Shown here: in pieces, positions 13,201-26,700 of the stretch
Position numbering within the stretch: the stretch's first letter is position 1
Layout of the letters: each line of letters starts with the position of its first letter
Assembly: GCA_024704765.1 (NCBI GenBank)
Contig: JAKMXF010000044.1
Coordinates: forward strand, 372,001 to 436,000
DNA length: 64,000 bases
Source: Oopsacas minuta
Taxonomy: Eukaryota > Porifera > Hexactinellida > Lyssacinosida > Leucopsacidae
Reading direction: 5' to 3'
The notes under the pieces: model-generated
The model's database searches: none
What the model was told of the DNA's origin: nothing
What the model saw: the letters and a program-made list of their open reading frames with translations, nothing else
Translations under genes and position numbers: made by a program

Positions 13201-15448
13201 TAGTTAGTCCTTTAGTTCCTGTAGATGCTAGACGAACAGGAACATATGTGATACGAATCGTTGTTGCGAACAAGTAGAGACATTTGCATAATATGAGTAG
13301 ATCAAAAATTGATTGACTTATCAAATTGTATCCGGACTCCTGGTACCAATAAAATAGAATCCAGACCCCTGGTACCAATATTAAATACAAATTGATAAAA
13401 TATCCAATTTAGATTTCTGGTGAAGGACGAATAAATTTAACAAATAATTACAAGTATTAGCAATACAGAGTTGAGTGTATTTTCATAAAATCGTTAGTAT
13501 ATTCTATATTTCCGAATTATTCGAGTATTAATTACATTATGCTAATTTACTAAATAAATGGAAAAAAGATAAATTAATATATTAGGGAGTTCGAAAAATG
13601 AAATTATGTTGATATATTTGTGAATCAAATGTGTAGAAACTTATCTTAGAGCTAATCAAGTGAAACATCAAAAATAAACGTAGAAGATATATTTTAGACA
13701 TATACGACCGGTTACGAGAATGAATATTCAAAGATACCCATATAACATCAATGAGGTTTTGGAGTGTATCAAATATAGCTATTATTTTACATGTAACAAC
13801 CTATACATTATCTCTGTAAGATTAGCTTCCCAATTATTACACTGACTGATAACACCGGTAATGTATCAGCCATCATATTCCACACATAATAAATCATAAT
13901 ATCGAATTGAAACTACTAAATGTAAGTTTTCTAAGGAGATATGGAGAGAGAGAGAGATAACAGTATTCATATAATCCCACAGAAATTTTGATAAGAAATT
14001 TAAAAGTGTAATCTCGAGATAATGAAAACATCCTGGCTCCAGGGATATTTTCGAGATTTGAATGGTCAGTAGACAGAAGCAAGAATCCAATATTATAATA
14101 GAACCAATTAGTCGAAAATTCGACTGATAAGATAAAAAATGAATTCTGAACAAAGTACGTATTTGATAGACCACGTTTTGGAAGACAATACCTTTTAATC
14201 TAGTGTTGGACATGATATGGAATAAATTTGAGATTTTCAAATATTTCAGGATCAAACCCATTGTTCAAAATGTTTTCCTATTAGGACGTATTCTTTTATA
14301 AATTGAGTGACTATGAAATTAACAATATTATAAAGTGTGCATTTTTTTGAAAACGATAAAACAAAATTTTTTGTATTTCATCCTAATTAAAGTTTCCCAT
14401 TATAATAAATTGAATAATAACTACTAACTATAAGGTATGTTAATCCATTTATTGATCTCTCAAGCTTGATAAAATCTACCATAGAAATGAATAAATTTAG
14501 ATAAAATTTTACAAAATGTGCACGAGGAAATACATGTATAGAACAAATTTAAAGACAGTCTGTATAGAGATTCAACTAGCCGTTTGAAAACAGGAAGAAT
14601 GTATTTATTTAATTATTTAAATAATATCTAGGTTAATTTATCTCAAATAGATTTGGGAAATAGGGGATAGCGGATTAAAAATAATATGCATATGTAATTC
14701 TCCTTTGTGAGTTTCTACGCTGAATAATTTGAAGATTAATTAAACGATAATACCGGCTGAATAAGAAATTGATATGAAATAATCTTGCTGAGATAAAAGA
14801 TCACCAGATATATAATTACAATACACTATACATATAAGCAATTTAATTTAGAATATATTCGCGATTATCTACACCAAGTTTATGAATATAATTCGTTTGT
14901 ATTAGTGATCGGGTCAGCAATTGTCCATTTTGTAATTAACAAGACTATGCGAAAGCTAGATTGACTTATTAATAATCACTTACTACATTTTTTCAAAATT
15001 CAAAACATATCGTTCGAAGGATAATCAAAATATTCGATTATGTGAGAGAGAAAATGGACTGATAAACGAAGCTATTTGAAATGCGATAAACCCACACAAA
15101 GATTAATCGGCACAAATATGTATAGGTACAAGTTAATACAACAAATCCATAAGCAGATGAAAAATGTAAATTATAAATTAAATATAATAAACTAACAATC
15201 AAATACTTACCACCCTGTGATAGATAGTGTTGCCATTGAGCATTGTGACGGTCGAGGCAGGTAGGATTTGGATTCGTCATTGATGGAGATTCGGACATGG
15301 AAGCTGGCGGTGTTTGTATGTAATTAACAATATTAACAGTTGGGAAGAAGGCTTGTGGACGTGATAATGAGTCGATAGGAACTGAGAGCGGTGGTTGTGA
15401 AGTTGGTGAAGTTTGAGTAATTGGATTAGCAGCACAGGGACTCTCCAT
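7225..15448 (-). CDS. GATA-family transcription factor, two zinc fingers
   Basis: A nuclear DNA-binding regulator of the animal GATA family that recognises WGATAR sites. Five coding exons assemble in frame: 15448-15211, 11882-11643, 11446-11307, 10868-10743 and 7638-7225 (1158 nt, 385 residues). All have GT-AG borders such as GTAAGT at 15210 and GTGAGT at 11642. The N-terminal third is rich in Pro, Ser and Gln, like an activation region. Finger 1 (C163, C166, C184, C187) lies in exon 3 and finger 2 (C217, C220, C237, C240) in exon 4. The basic tail (VDRPLSMKK, then RTRNRRPGG) opens exon 5. Finger 2 has 16 residues between its cysteine pairs where the family normally has 17. I cannot tell whether it is of the GATA1/2/3 or GATA4/5/6 kind. 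Seven WGATAR sites lie just upstream, which suggests autoregulation. Confidence 0.93.
9237..9396. mobile_element. Pogo-like MITE, family B (GATA intron)
   Basis: The 160-bp element starts TACAGTGGTGTTCGCCTATT and ends AATAGGCGAACTCCACTGTA, near-perfect inverted termini inside a TA duplication. Further subterminal copies of TTCGCNTATTAGCAA lie inside. It is non-coding. Confidence 0.75.
10498..10656. mobile_element. Pogo-like MITE, family C (GATA intron)
   Basis: The left end is TACAGTGAAACCTCCAAATA and the right end AGAGAGTTTACCTGTA. Blocks inside (GGAAACGGAG and TAAACGGGGTTG) fall in related positions. The ends are diverged, so this is an old copy. A related fragment may lie near 58597. Confidence 0.5.
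11101..11147. repeat. Minisatellite, 9-bp unit AATTATAAT
   Basis: About five head-to-tail copies of AATTATAAT, inside the intron between the two zinc-finger exons of the GATA gene. Confidence 0.85.
11883..15210 (-). other. GATA intron 1
   Basis: The 3.3-kb first intron. It holds a two-copy tandem of about 33 bp at 13324-13385 (each copy ending CTGGTACCAATA) and a 131-codon open frame at 13866-14261 that shows no protein character. No transposon ends were recognised. Confidence 0.75.
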
Positions 15449-15505
15449 AAATGAATATTCCGTTTGTATAGAATACTTGAGTTTTTATTATGTAGGAAAT
15501 TTACT

Positions 15506-15787
15506 TGATAATTTCAATGATTTGTAATTAAGGTACAAGTTTATGATAATAACACTTATCATTGAATAGCCACCTCATTTTATATAAGATCTTCAGTCCA
15601 GATTCTCATCTACTCAGACGATCTACTCAGTTATACTGTGAATTAGAATAATACATGCATACGTACGAGTGAAATTCATTATAGTGATATTATAGATATG
15701 TATAATACTCAACTATGGATACTTTTATCTCTGATAAGAGTACCCTTCTGATAATATATGAGAATAATTGAAAATATTTGTTGATAA
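15506..15787. promoter_or_regulatory. WGATAR cluster and TATA-like box upstream of GATA gene
   Basis: Seven WGATAR sites lie within 282 bp upstream of the GATA start codon: TGATAA at 15506, 15544, 15732, 15749 and 15782, and TTATCA/TTATCT at 15556 and 15725. Two of them face each other as TTATCTCTGATAA. About one would be expected at this base composition. On the minus strand TATATAAAAT at about 15577-15586, roughly 130 bp before the ATG, could serve as a TATA box. Binding is inferred, not shown. Confidence 0.5.
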
Positions 15788-16964
15788 TATAACAACTGTA
15801 AAGTTGAAAAATAAATGTTCAAAAAGGAACTCAAATATATTTTACACTCAATTAAGTGTTAAAATTGTGTTGAGAGAAAGACGAGAAATGAAATAAATGT
15901 ATTTAAACAATATATCCATGGTATGTATGTGAGAGGAAGATGAAATGCTATTTTCTCTAATTTATTAACGAATTTATACTAAATAAAAAGTAAAGCCCAG
16001 TTACCACAAAAAATATTACGAAAGTTAAAAGGGAAACTAAAATCCAATTATTGATATTTTAGCTATCAAACAGGTGTAGTATACAATACGTCTCCTGTAT
16101 CAATTATTTCAATATCAAATTGCAAACAAATGCTTGCTTTCTGTTAAATGCAAGCAAGCATCTGTAAGACCATTTCTAATATATAAAAAAACAAGTAAGC
16201 TTATTTTCCATGCAATCAACATAATTTGGGAAGGGCAGGTATCCCACCTACTTAAACCCTGACTCAATTCAATGCAATAATTAAGTTTCAAAGAATTTCA
16301 AATCAATGAATAATCAATTATTATTAATTTGGCGATATACAAGTTTGTAGCATTTTAACTATTGGATAGCAAAACAATGACAATTGTATTATCCAAGATA
16401 AAAGAACTAATTTCACGAAAATGAATTATCACAATTCAGTCATCTTAAGAATAATTATATTATCTAACAATATAATCACTCAACGAATGAGAGATAATAT
16501 TCTGATAAAGATCAACTTATCAAATGAGTAGAGAAATAAAATTGAGATGAGATGAAAAATCAGTCAAATAAAATACATTTCTTGGAATTGCGACAATGAA
16601 TTGTAATCAACTCCTTTAAACATATTAACAACTAGAAACTAAATTCATAAATCTAGTAAAGAGCACGATAAGAATAAATGAGTATGCTACTCATGCTTGA
16701 TAAAGTGCTGCTATGGATATTCGTTGCGATTATAGAAATATCGTGTAATAGCAATTAGTAAGAAAAATTCTCATCAGGCTTTCGCTAACAATGCAAAATG
16801 AAAGATGTATTTCTAACAGAATTTTATTGGGTAATAAATATATTCAAAATGTTATATGTACACGTAGATAAACATGATTGCATTAACTTCATAACACCTC
16901 TAGCTTACGGAGTTTAAGAGGAGAGGATTTAATGAGAATTGAGCAAGTAATTCATTTCGTTAAA

Positions 16965-17112
16965 GCTGCGGATCCCAACCAGTGGTCCACGCTCCCCTGA
17001 CCTTGGTGGTCCACAGATCACAACAGGGGCGCCACAAAATCTATTGCAGTATACAGAATGTGGCAAAATTGGTATAGAGGGTCCAAGGAGTGAAAAGGTT
17101 AGAAACCGCAGC
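16965..17112. mobile_element. hAT-like MITE
   Basis: The left end is GCTGCGGATCCCAACC and the right end is GGTTAGAAACCGCAGC, whose reverse complement is GCTGCGGTTTCTAACC. Ends of the form CNGNGGTTCTCAACC are common in hAT elements. The inner GTGGTCCACG and GGTGGTCCACAG blocks also pair. A clean 8-bp target duplication was not found, so the outer limits are uncertain. Confidence 0.5.
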
Positions 17113-17837
17113 CTTTGAGAGATGCACAAAACTGTCATGATCATGAGTTTATTCTAGAACACATTTGCAAATCTATTTTCACAGAACATTAAAATATGTT
17201 ATCTTTCCTAGCCTAGATCTTAGCACAGTTGGGTTACGTATTATTTTATCAATTTACCGATAATTATTCTTAGCAAATTTTTTCGTTTATTCGATATGAT
17301 TAGAGATACATTCAGATAAAAGAAAACTAACCAACATAGCAGAGAACACTCACTCCATCGTATTTATTAAAAGTCACAACTCAATGATTATTAATATAAG
17401 ATAGATTGAATAAGAGCTACTGGTATGTGCGTGAAATGTTATTGCAAACACGAAGTGGCATCGCTGACACTTCGCATTATATGAAAGCGAAGCTTACTTG
17501 TTTCAATTATAATTATAATATAAATACCAATTCATTACAATTATCAATTTAAACAAAACATTAAGTTCGTTCCCACATTGATTGGATGATATTAAATTTC
17601 ATCCAATAGGATTAGCACTGCTAGTTTACTAAAATAAAATGCTCGAACTAAAGCTCAGTTATCAAAATAAATATAATTCATTTTCACCACTGAATCGTGA
17701 ATTACGATGGAGCAATTTCTATACAGCTACCTCGATGAAAGGTTTATGGATAGAAGTATTTGAGAAAATTCATTATAATAGAATAATTCTTGAATACGAG
17801 ATCGGTAATTGTGATTTTTCTTTGAAAACTTGAAAAT

Positions 17838-17990
17838 GCGAAATTCGGATTCAGCATACTTAGTTACCCCTGGGTAGCCGTTTAGAGCAAGGCTGTGTGT
17901 ATATTTGAGATTTGGATAATTTGTTTACTTTATATTCATAAAAACAACAATCAATTTACACATGATTAATCCAAAAGTGTGAAAATATAA
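17838..17990 (+). repeat. Dispersed repeat R1, copy a
   Basis: It contains AATTCGGATTCAGCATACTT, then TTTGTTTACTTTATATTCAT, then TGATTAATCCAAAAGTGTG. The same blocks recur at 38447-38670, 38950-39290 and, inverted, 41470-41740. No inverted termini were found, so the class is unknown. Confidence 0.65.
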
Positions 17991-20776
17991 TTAGGTAGAA
18001 TTAGCAGATCAAAGGAATTGAAAGTATGCAAATTAACGTTTCAAACTTCTGAAGGATTTGAATAATTTGCGGAGGCTTATTGCATTGCAGCCGGCAGCAA
18101 GACAGGTTCAAAAAATTACTGAAAGTATTTCCATTAGACCAGGTGTTTTTAAATTTGATTATCGATGTCCAAGTTGGATAGTTGTGGATTGAAGAATTCA
18201 TAAGTTACTTGTTTGTACCCACTGATTGCTATATGTTGTGCGGGTGAACATTTGGCTAAGAAAAACAAGCAAGAATTAACCACAATTGAATGGAATCATA
18301 CAGTTAGTCGAAATACTACATTTGCACTTAGGTGTGAAAAATAAAGACTGCTAATTAGAAGAGGATAGAATTAAAAGCGTGGACATGCTATGGCGTGGAT
18401 ATACGAAAAAATTGATTAACCATCTCTTATTCAGTTCTGTTGCGTCCAAGCGAGACAGCACCTGGTTACCTGTGAACATAATTGGAATGTAAACAGACAC
18501 TCTAATCAATTTAATAGAAAGTTGAGCTCAATAAAAATGTAAAAAATTGAATCCCACAGCAAAATATAAGACTCAAGAAGAATATACACTTGTACCTGTT
18601 TGTGAAAAATATCGTCAAACTGTCAAGTAATACATGTACATATGTTATACTGTATTTACAAGTACCGACAAAACTGCCGTCTTTTGTTTCACACTTCAAT
18701 ATAATATAATTATATGAAATTTAGCAATTCAGGCAAGAAATGGATATACTATGTGAAATTGTATTCGTTGCAGAAAAATACCTCAAATCGTTGTATATGA
18801 AGTATTTATAAGTATAATAACATTCAATAAGTAAATCTAACAATACCCTACTATAGTACATTCTGATTCAAGGATCAAGAGGACAAAGATTGAAAAAATG
18901 TACAATACATATCCTTTTGAAATACAGTCATGAGTCACAAAATATCTGTTATATATTGTTAGTTTACAATAAAAGTAGGGTACACACCAATTATAAGATC
19001 ATGCTCTTATCATATCATTATTTATACGTATACGCTGTAATCTAATTAATTAAAATATCTAGAGAACTCTCATGAAATTAGGTGGAGCGATCTTATTCAT
19101 ACTCTTGTCTAGCGCATATATTGCTCTGGTATAAAACTATCAATGTAATGCTGTAACAGTTGGTAAGTAACAATTGCTGACTCGTGTAACGTCTATAACT
19201 CCATAAAAATATTTAAGTAATTTAATCTCTAATTAAGGTAAGAGACACTCCCTTTATCAGAATTATTATCAAACCAATAGGAGGGCGGTGTTGATGAATA
19301 AATAATATAAAATATTATGTAACCCATATACGTTTGGTTATGGTTGCATTTTGGCCTTATAAATTAGCCCGAAAAACATCCTTCAGTGGACACACACATG
19401 GCACAAACACTTATTTCACTTTTAAAGAATTAATCCGATTAAATTAAATGAGTTTCCATCCCAATAGATAAAGTATTCAAAAGCGGATTGAGCTTAGACA
19501 TGAATTGAGGGTCATATTGCTTGTAACGTTATATAGGGATATTACTCACAAGTTGATTGTACAATTGTAAGATACATATAAACTCTACTTTAAAAATATG
19601 TACTGACAGCCCTGTAGTATTGTAGTAGAGGAGTTACAAATATAGTTTTGGGTTGGACGATGCAATTCAGGGTAACAAAATTCTTGGAACTATAAGTGTT
19701 TAACATCCCATCTTTATCTATGCGATGTCTTTGAGGTTATGAAGGATATCGTAACGTTATATTAGTTATATATAATCAGATCTATGTCCTCTCAGAATGA
19801 ATGAGCTGATGATTGATTATACGGTGGCTAATTAATAATTTTGCAATTTGTTATGGGAGAGAAAGGGGTGATTGTGTTCGTTTTAACCTACAGCAATCTT
19901 GTTAAAACTGAATGCATATTCCTCTCCTTAAAACAAATCAATCCAATCCAATAACTTCAATGTGATTTTGAAGAACACTTTTGTTCGAGATGTACATGAC
20001 TGCCATACTAGATTTAACACCCCTGTAAAACTGTATACTCCTAAACCTTAACAAACGGTGGAAGGCGGACTTTCAAATATTAGGGAGCACAGTACTGGAA
20101 CGAACTAAACTTTTCAATTGTATCCTCTGGGGTTTAAATAATAAGGAGTATATTCGGAGCAACCCCCTTTAGTGACGTAAAGCATGGGGTCAGGGGGATC
20201 GAATAAATTCCTATAATAATAATAATATACACAAAACTCTACTTTTAAAAACATAAATTGTAAACAAAGAGGAAATTTTCCAATATATAACCTAAAGAGT
20301 TCGTATATAATGTAAGCACTAATCATAAGAGTGTTGATATAAAGATATTAATTCTAGTCCCACTTGCTTGCGAAAATATCGTGTTTAAGAGAGAAATCAA
20401 TTATGGCGATTAGGGTAAGCAGTTTTGTGTGTATAATTATTAGCTATAGAGTCAGTGCTATTCTACAATTATTGGATATGACTGATAAATGGTTTACACC
20501 CTATAACATTTCTGATTAAAAGTTTGAAAATAATAGAAATAAAACAAATACTTGAGATAATTTTATCTCTAAGCGATTATTATTTAACCTTAGAATTGCT
20601 TTTTGTAATGTAAATAGCATGTGCATTTAGTGGAGGTGGAAAGTAGCATATATTTCCAAGGTATATTTAATGTGATTAGAACAAAATTACAATTACTAAC
20701 CTTTATTGAATTACAAACATCTTACATCAAAAGGCAAGCGACAAAATAATGCAAATTAAATGCTACTCACAGTTTC

Positions 20777-23700
20777 TTATTTTTGGTTATTCCATAAAAC
20801 AGCTGAGTTGAAAGATAGAAAGCGAGATGGTATTGAAGATTTAAATCGTATTGCGGTAGCTTCTAATTTGTAACCAGCTTGGTGGAGCTGTAAACAGATT
20901 AAGTCAATTCCTTTCTGATTATCAGAGGCCAGTTGCAATTTCTTGTTCACCAAGCATCCAAGTCCTGTGTCAGGAAATGTAGAGATTTGTTGGAAATGTG
21001 TTAGAAACTCATCCCATAAATTACTATGCATAACCACATGTGTAAACCCATTAAGAAGTATAAGTTCATAAAGTTCATTCTTATATATAAAATTATTCTC
21101 TTCTGTCAGTAGAGGGAGATGTGTCTCTATTGCAGCTAAAATCATATGTTTGTGTGGAGTGACGAGTAGATATAATAACGAATTTAACTTATTCGTCAGT
21201 ATTAGTGTGTTGTAAATCAATGTATCTTGAGCTTCACTGAATTCTAAGATCGCTCTTTGACAAATAAAACTCTTGAAATTGCATAGAGATTGAGACCAAG
21301 CACGCATTAAGGAACACCAAGATTCTACCAACGAGTGTTCAGTATCTGGTAAACATTTCAATATAGTGCAGAGAGTTGAGTAGTGATTGTCAGTTGTTGA
21401 AAGCTGTAAGAGATGAGTTATTAATTCAATCTGATTTGTTCGTAATTCTAATTCTGTATTTGTTACGTCATAATCCCACCATAGATCTATCTGGGATTTA
21501 ATCTTCAGTTTAATAATACACCAGTCAGTTCCTATTACATCAGCTGATGAGGAATATTGGAAAAGTTGAGATACAAAACTCTTTATGTCAGGAGAATAAT
21601 CTGGTGAATTTATAATATGAAGTAATAATTTAGAGAGCATATCGAGAGTAATGGTATCGCTAGGAAGTGATTCAAATAAAGTTTTGATAATTTTATAAGC
21701 TGGATAAGAAGTAATAGAGTTACTGGATTGTGTTTCTGTTGAACACTTTTCTTGTAACTCGGTGCTTAGAGATATTATGGTGTCATGGAATGTATTAGCT
21801 AAATCAAATACTTGAGGAGTGATAGATGTCGCAGCTGTCAATATTTGTTCAATAAAAGGCACAGGTGTTCCTGATCTTAGATAATTGGATAAGATACCTG
21901 ATACAGTCTCAGGATCTGATCTGGATATAAAGAATTCATTCCTAAGCTCAGTTAATTGGAATGACTGTATTGCGGGAGAGAGATACACATGCATGTGTTT
22001 GGAGTAGAGTGATACTTTAGGTAGAACTTCTCTCTTGATTGTATTATCAGATATCTGGTTAATAGCAGTGCAAATATATTGGAATTTGAGTTGTAATTGT
22101 GTGGGATTTAATGAGAGGCCTGTATTCGAGAATAATACTTCTTCAAATAATTTCAAAATATGATTTATAGGTAAATGATTCATAGCTGTAATTAGCGACA
22201 AATTATCAACTTCAATATCATCAAGTGATGGATTATAAGAATCCACAAATTGAGAACAGAGAGCAAAATATAAATCATTTTCAGTTATTGAACCGCCAGG
22301 GGGCAATGTAACAGACAGAGGACCTACTTTTGAGAGAATTGGAATATTTTTAAATGTCAAATGTTCCTTGAGGATGTCTATAGGGTTTGAACTATTTGAA
22401 TATTCTTTGAAATCTAACAAAGGAACTGTTTGGAATAAAACTGTCAGCAAACTAATTAACTCCACACAAGACATGAGGCAATTAGCGATAAAGTAAATAG
22501 GCCTCCCAATAACAGACTCACAACGACCTAATAACTCAATGCATGCCAATAACTGATCATAGTGTGTTCCGATTATACGTGGGTATATGTCCTTGTGCAA
22601 GGATTCAGCGAATATATTCGGATGATCGCTCAGACAATCTACTATCCCTTTCTCAATAAATAAATCTTGCATATGTTGTAGTCTCAAATCAGAATGAGTA
22701 AGTATTACAGTTAGAAATTCTACAAATAAAGTTTCTCTGTCAATGTTGTGATGTCCTGCAATAGCGAGAGCAAAATCAAGTGTATCACTGCTATGTGCTA
22801 ATTTTCTTATTACTACATTCTGATAATTAATATCAGCTAGATAGAAATCATAATCAAATTCTGAAAGCTTTCCTTGACTTAGAAAATCTGCTTCCCATAA
22901 TGCCTGTAATTGGTATATGCTATTTTTAAATTCCAACATCAAGCTATTGTTGCTATGTTGGGCGTGTTCGAAATTATGCACCATTATTCCTGGTGGAATT
23001 AACAATAGATCTCTTATTTCATTTTGTTCCATCTCTTGTGAACTGATAAGTAAAGCTAGATAGTAAATGTATAATTCTAAGGTAAGACGTTGTTGAGGCA
23101 ATTCCTGCAGTATATTGCAGGTGTTATCGTTATTACAGATAGTCAGCATGTAACCGATAGTTAGGGTAGAGTCAGAATAAATGTTTGCCCTCATGCAAGA
23201 TGTAAGGTAGGAATTGAGGCTCGTGAGATAACTAGAATCTTCAAACAACTCTTGTATGGTAGCATTTTCTTGAACCAGCGTGTAAAATCTAAATAATTCT
23301 GTTTGGGAAGCAATTAAATGAGTGAATAGAGAAAACTTAGTGTGGGAGTTATAGAAAGAATGTTTCTTGATTGAAAGTTGCATAGAACTGTTAGAATTAT
23401 CTATTTCATTATTGTTCTGTGTAAAGCCAGTTAAGTAAGACAATTTGTTTAGGCCAGTTGTTCTAAATGCTTTACCCATAATTCTGGAAACTTTATTGAT
23501 AACCTGTACTCCAGTGCTAGTAGATGTAGCTACCTCTAGCAATTGGTTTGTTAGACGTGTTGAGCTAGATAATACATTCTCGAGTCTATCTATAGGGCAA
23601 TGTTCCATTGCGTAGCCAAGTAAATTCTTTCTACTTGAGAGATTGCTGAAGCTATCTACAGCTCCTAGTTTATGACAAATAGCCCAGGCATTAGCATAGT

Positions 23701-26700
23701 TTGAACGTATTAGAACGTAGCAATAGTCTTCACAACTCCTCCAGTCTTCAAATGAATAAGCTTTTTCTGCTAGAAAAATTTGAATCTCAAAACAATCTAT
23801 ATTCCCATCTCCTCCAAGTGTAGTCTGTATTCTCAATAAAGTTAATAATTTTTCTAGTTTCTTTTTCGATCTGTAATTCTCATGTCTCGCATTAATTACA
23901 TCTCTAAGTAGCATAACATTGTTGACACAAGCTCTAAGCTGAGCAGGCAATATTTCGAATTTAAGATCATCGAATAATGATAGAATAGCGATTAGGTTGA
24001 GTTCTTCCTGTAATATTTCAATAGGAGGCTGCATAAGCTGTAAGCAGCTCCGTGCTAACTGCATGTGCTCATCCATAAAGTGGCTAGAAGCGTTGAAATA
24101 ATGCTGACTCGCATGTAACACTACATTAACAGATTCCTCGTAGGTTAAATAACAATTCCAGATATCATTTGAATAAGTTTCATTTGAGAGTCGGTTCACT
24201 CCACTAGGATCCAGTCTGATTAGCGAAGCAGCTAACCTGATCCCCTCCTGACATTGTGACGTCATGAGTGCCTGAGAAAAGAGAGCGTAACAAGTGTTTC
24301 TCTCAAGTTGTGGAAATACTGTCTCCTTTAAACTTAGGATATCTATCAACAGCTGCTCCCATAACTTCTGAGGAGGGAATACTCTCTGATTAGCGAGTTT
24401 ATGAGCTAACCGGAGGATGAGAAGACGTACTTCTTGTTCTTCCTCTTTCTGGTGATCTAGGATTTCATTAGGACACAGGAAAATAGAGTAATTCTGTAGA
24501 ATAGAGGCTGATTTAAGTATCATCTCCAGCTGTTTAAGTTGTGTAGAGATTTCTCCATTAGATCGGGGTATACACTCAAATATGCTGAAAGCGTTAGCTA
24601 ATTGGGCGGGGGATTGACACGAGTATATACAATCAATTGCAAGGGTAGTCATCGATACCGTGTCAAGAATGCAGAACTTATCAACAAAACATGTTTGGAA
24701 TAGAACTTGACAGAGGGGGAGATTATCTTGTGCAGTTTCCAACATAAATCCTCTCATTAGGCCTAACTTGTCTCCTTCCTTACATTTCTCAGTAAAGTCT
24801 AAAATTGGTTTTATATACTTCATGAATCTGTCAAAAAAGTTTGTAACCACAACTCCTTCCAAGATAACTCGAATTCTCTGCAAACTACTTAATTCTTCAA
24901 CCTCACTTAACCCGATTAGACTGGAGCTATTGCTACTGAGATCCTCAACTAAAGTCTTCAGGAACCAGAGATCGTGTTGAACCTGCAAGAGATTAGGTAC
25001 ATTTTTTGCTATTCCGTACTCGACTAACCAAGTAGCATTCTGGTATTGACCGGATATGTTATCAATTTGACGAGCTCTGTAAACAAACCAATCAGTTACA
25101 ACCTCAGTATCAGTAGGGAGGGAATTTCTAAAACGAACCAGTCCAGAATGAGAAGCATAAAATTCAGAATCACCAATATCATCATGGAAAGTATCGCTGT
25201 ATCCAGTAGCTTCTGATTGAGCTCTGAGTATTGGTATCAAAGTTTTGTAGTTAGAAGGATGTTCGATCTCAGGAATGAATATAAGAATAGCTAAGAAATG
25301 TGGGCTTAGTTGGGAATAAAATCTCTCATAGAGCACCTGTATAGCAATATAGTCTCTGTCTATTGCAAGTAGTGACAATAGTTGTAGCAGGGGAGTTAAG
25401 CACATCTTACGAAACATAACTGTTTCAAACTTAATATAAGATTTAGTGTGTAGAATGCTAGAATAACAATCCAGCATTGTCATCATCCTCAAAATAACTG
25501 TATTCTGATATTCATAACCATTCTGTATAGAGTCTGAATCTTCACGAACAGAACCCTATAATATCATAAAACTCTTTTAATTAGCATTTTAGATATCAAA
25601 TAAATCACCAGCATATACTTATCACTCAACCAAGACAGTCTGAAAACTGATAGTAAATTAAGTGATAGCAACTCCTAATAATTAGTGCTAATAGAGGATG
25701 AAATACTGCATTCATACAAAAGAGAGGGATAGTTTCTCAGTTTATTTAAATACACTATATTTCCACATTTGACCTCAGTAATATACGAATAATTCCCCAA
25801 TTATTCAGTATAATACATTATCAACAGATATCATTGTATGATCCAATAGTATGATTGAATTATTGCTCTCTATGTCATCTAGGTAATTAAAATGCAAATA
25901 TACTTTCTTGCTTATTATATTATAGAGGACGTGTTGTCTAAAATAGTTAAAATAACGAATAAGGTAACGCAAGGCATTTCAAACAGGCTGCATTCCGGTT
26001 ACGACATAATACGTTGTGTGGATTGTTAGAGCACAGCACCTGAGTATGCTGTAGGAGTATTCTTATGGTGATGGGAAATCTCACACTACTGTGAAATATT
26101 CAAATAGCCCACTTGATCTGACTAGATCATGAGAGTAATGTATATATTATTGTCATGAAAATGACCAAGTAATCCAGTTATTTCGTTGACATGCTAAACT
26201 TGCAAACAATATTTAAACATGGAATGTGGTCCCAATTCAAATAACAAGCTAACCATACTTTTAGGCAATAAGCCAACACAAATTCCTTCGAGATATTTCA
26301 TGAAGAAACAGATTTAGTATTTGATGTGGAAACTAAAGACGGAAAGTAGAATTTAAATTATCATGAGCTCTATAATCGCGTGGTTTGAATAATATATTTC
26401 TTTGCTAGAATATTAACAACTAATTCAAACACCTTAACAGTAATAATATTAACTCGAAAATGAAATGACAAATTTAAACAGAATCAATACTTTTGATTGA
26501 AAGATAATAAAATATATCCAAACATTAGACCAAACTATCTCAAAAGATATTCGTGAAACGGATTCAGTTATATTGTTTTATAGTATTCGTTTAAGTAGTA
26601 CTGAAGGACAAATTTGTACTCTTTATCAGAAGTTAAATGGAGTCGTGTTCGTATGACGAGAAAAACTTGTGAGAGGAAGAAGTGATAAGATAATTTAATC

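Larger units (their letters stand above)
15788..20776. other. Intergenic, 5 kb between GATA gene and NBAS 3' end
   Basis: No gene is supported. Recognisable content is a hAT-like MITE at 16965-17112 and one partial copy of a dispersed repeat at 17838-17990. As the largest gap next to a developmental regulator it is a natural place for distal control elements, which is inference only. Confidence 0.55.

Noticed and set aside
13866-14261. 131-codon minus-strand frame in GATA intron 1
   Set aside because: Hydrophobic, AT-driven composition, no motif and no splice context. It lies inside a defined intron.
20114-20326. 70-codon frame downstream of NBAS
   Set aside because: Composition is random for AT-rich DNA (YYYYYR run) and there is no context.
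15788-20776. Hidden gene in the 5-kb gap right of the GATA gene
   Set aside because: No frame with family motifs or paired splice sites was found on either strand by eye.
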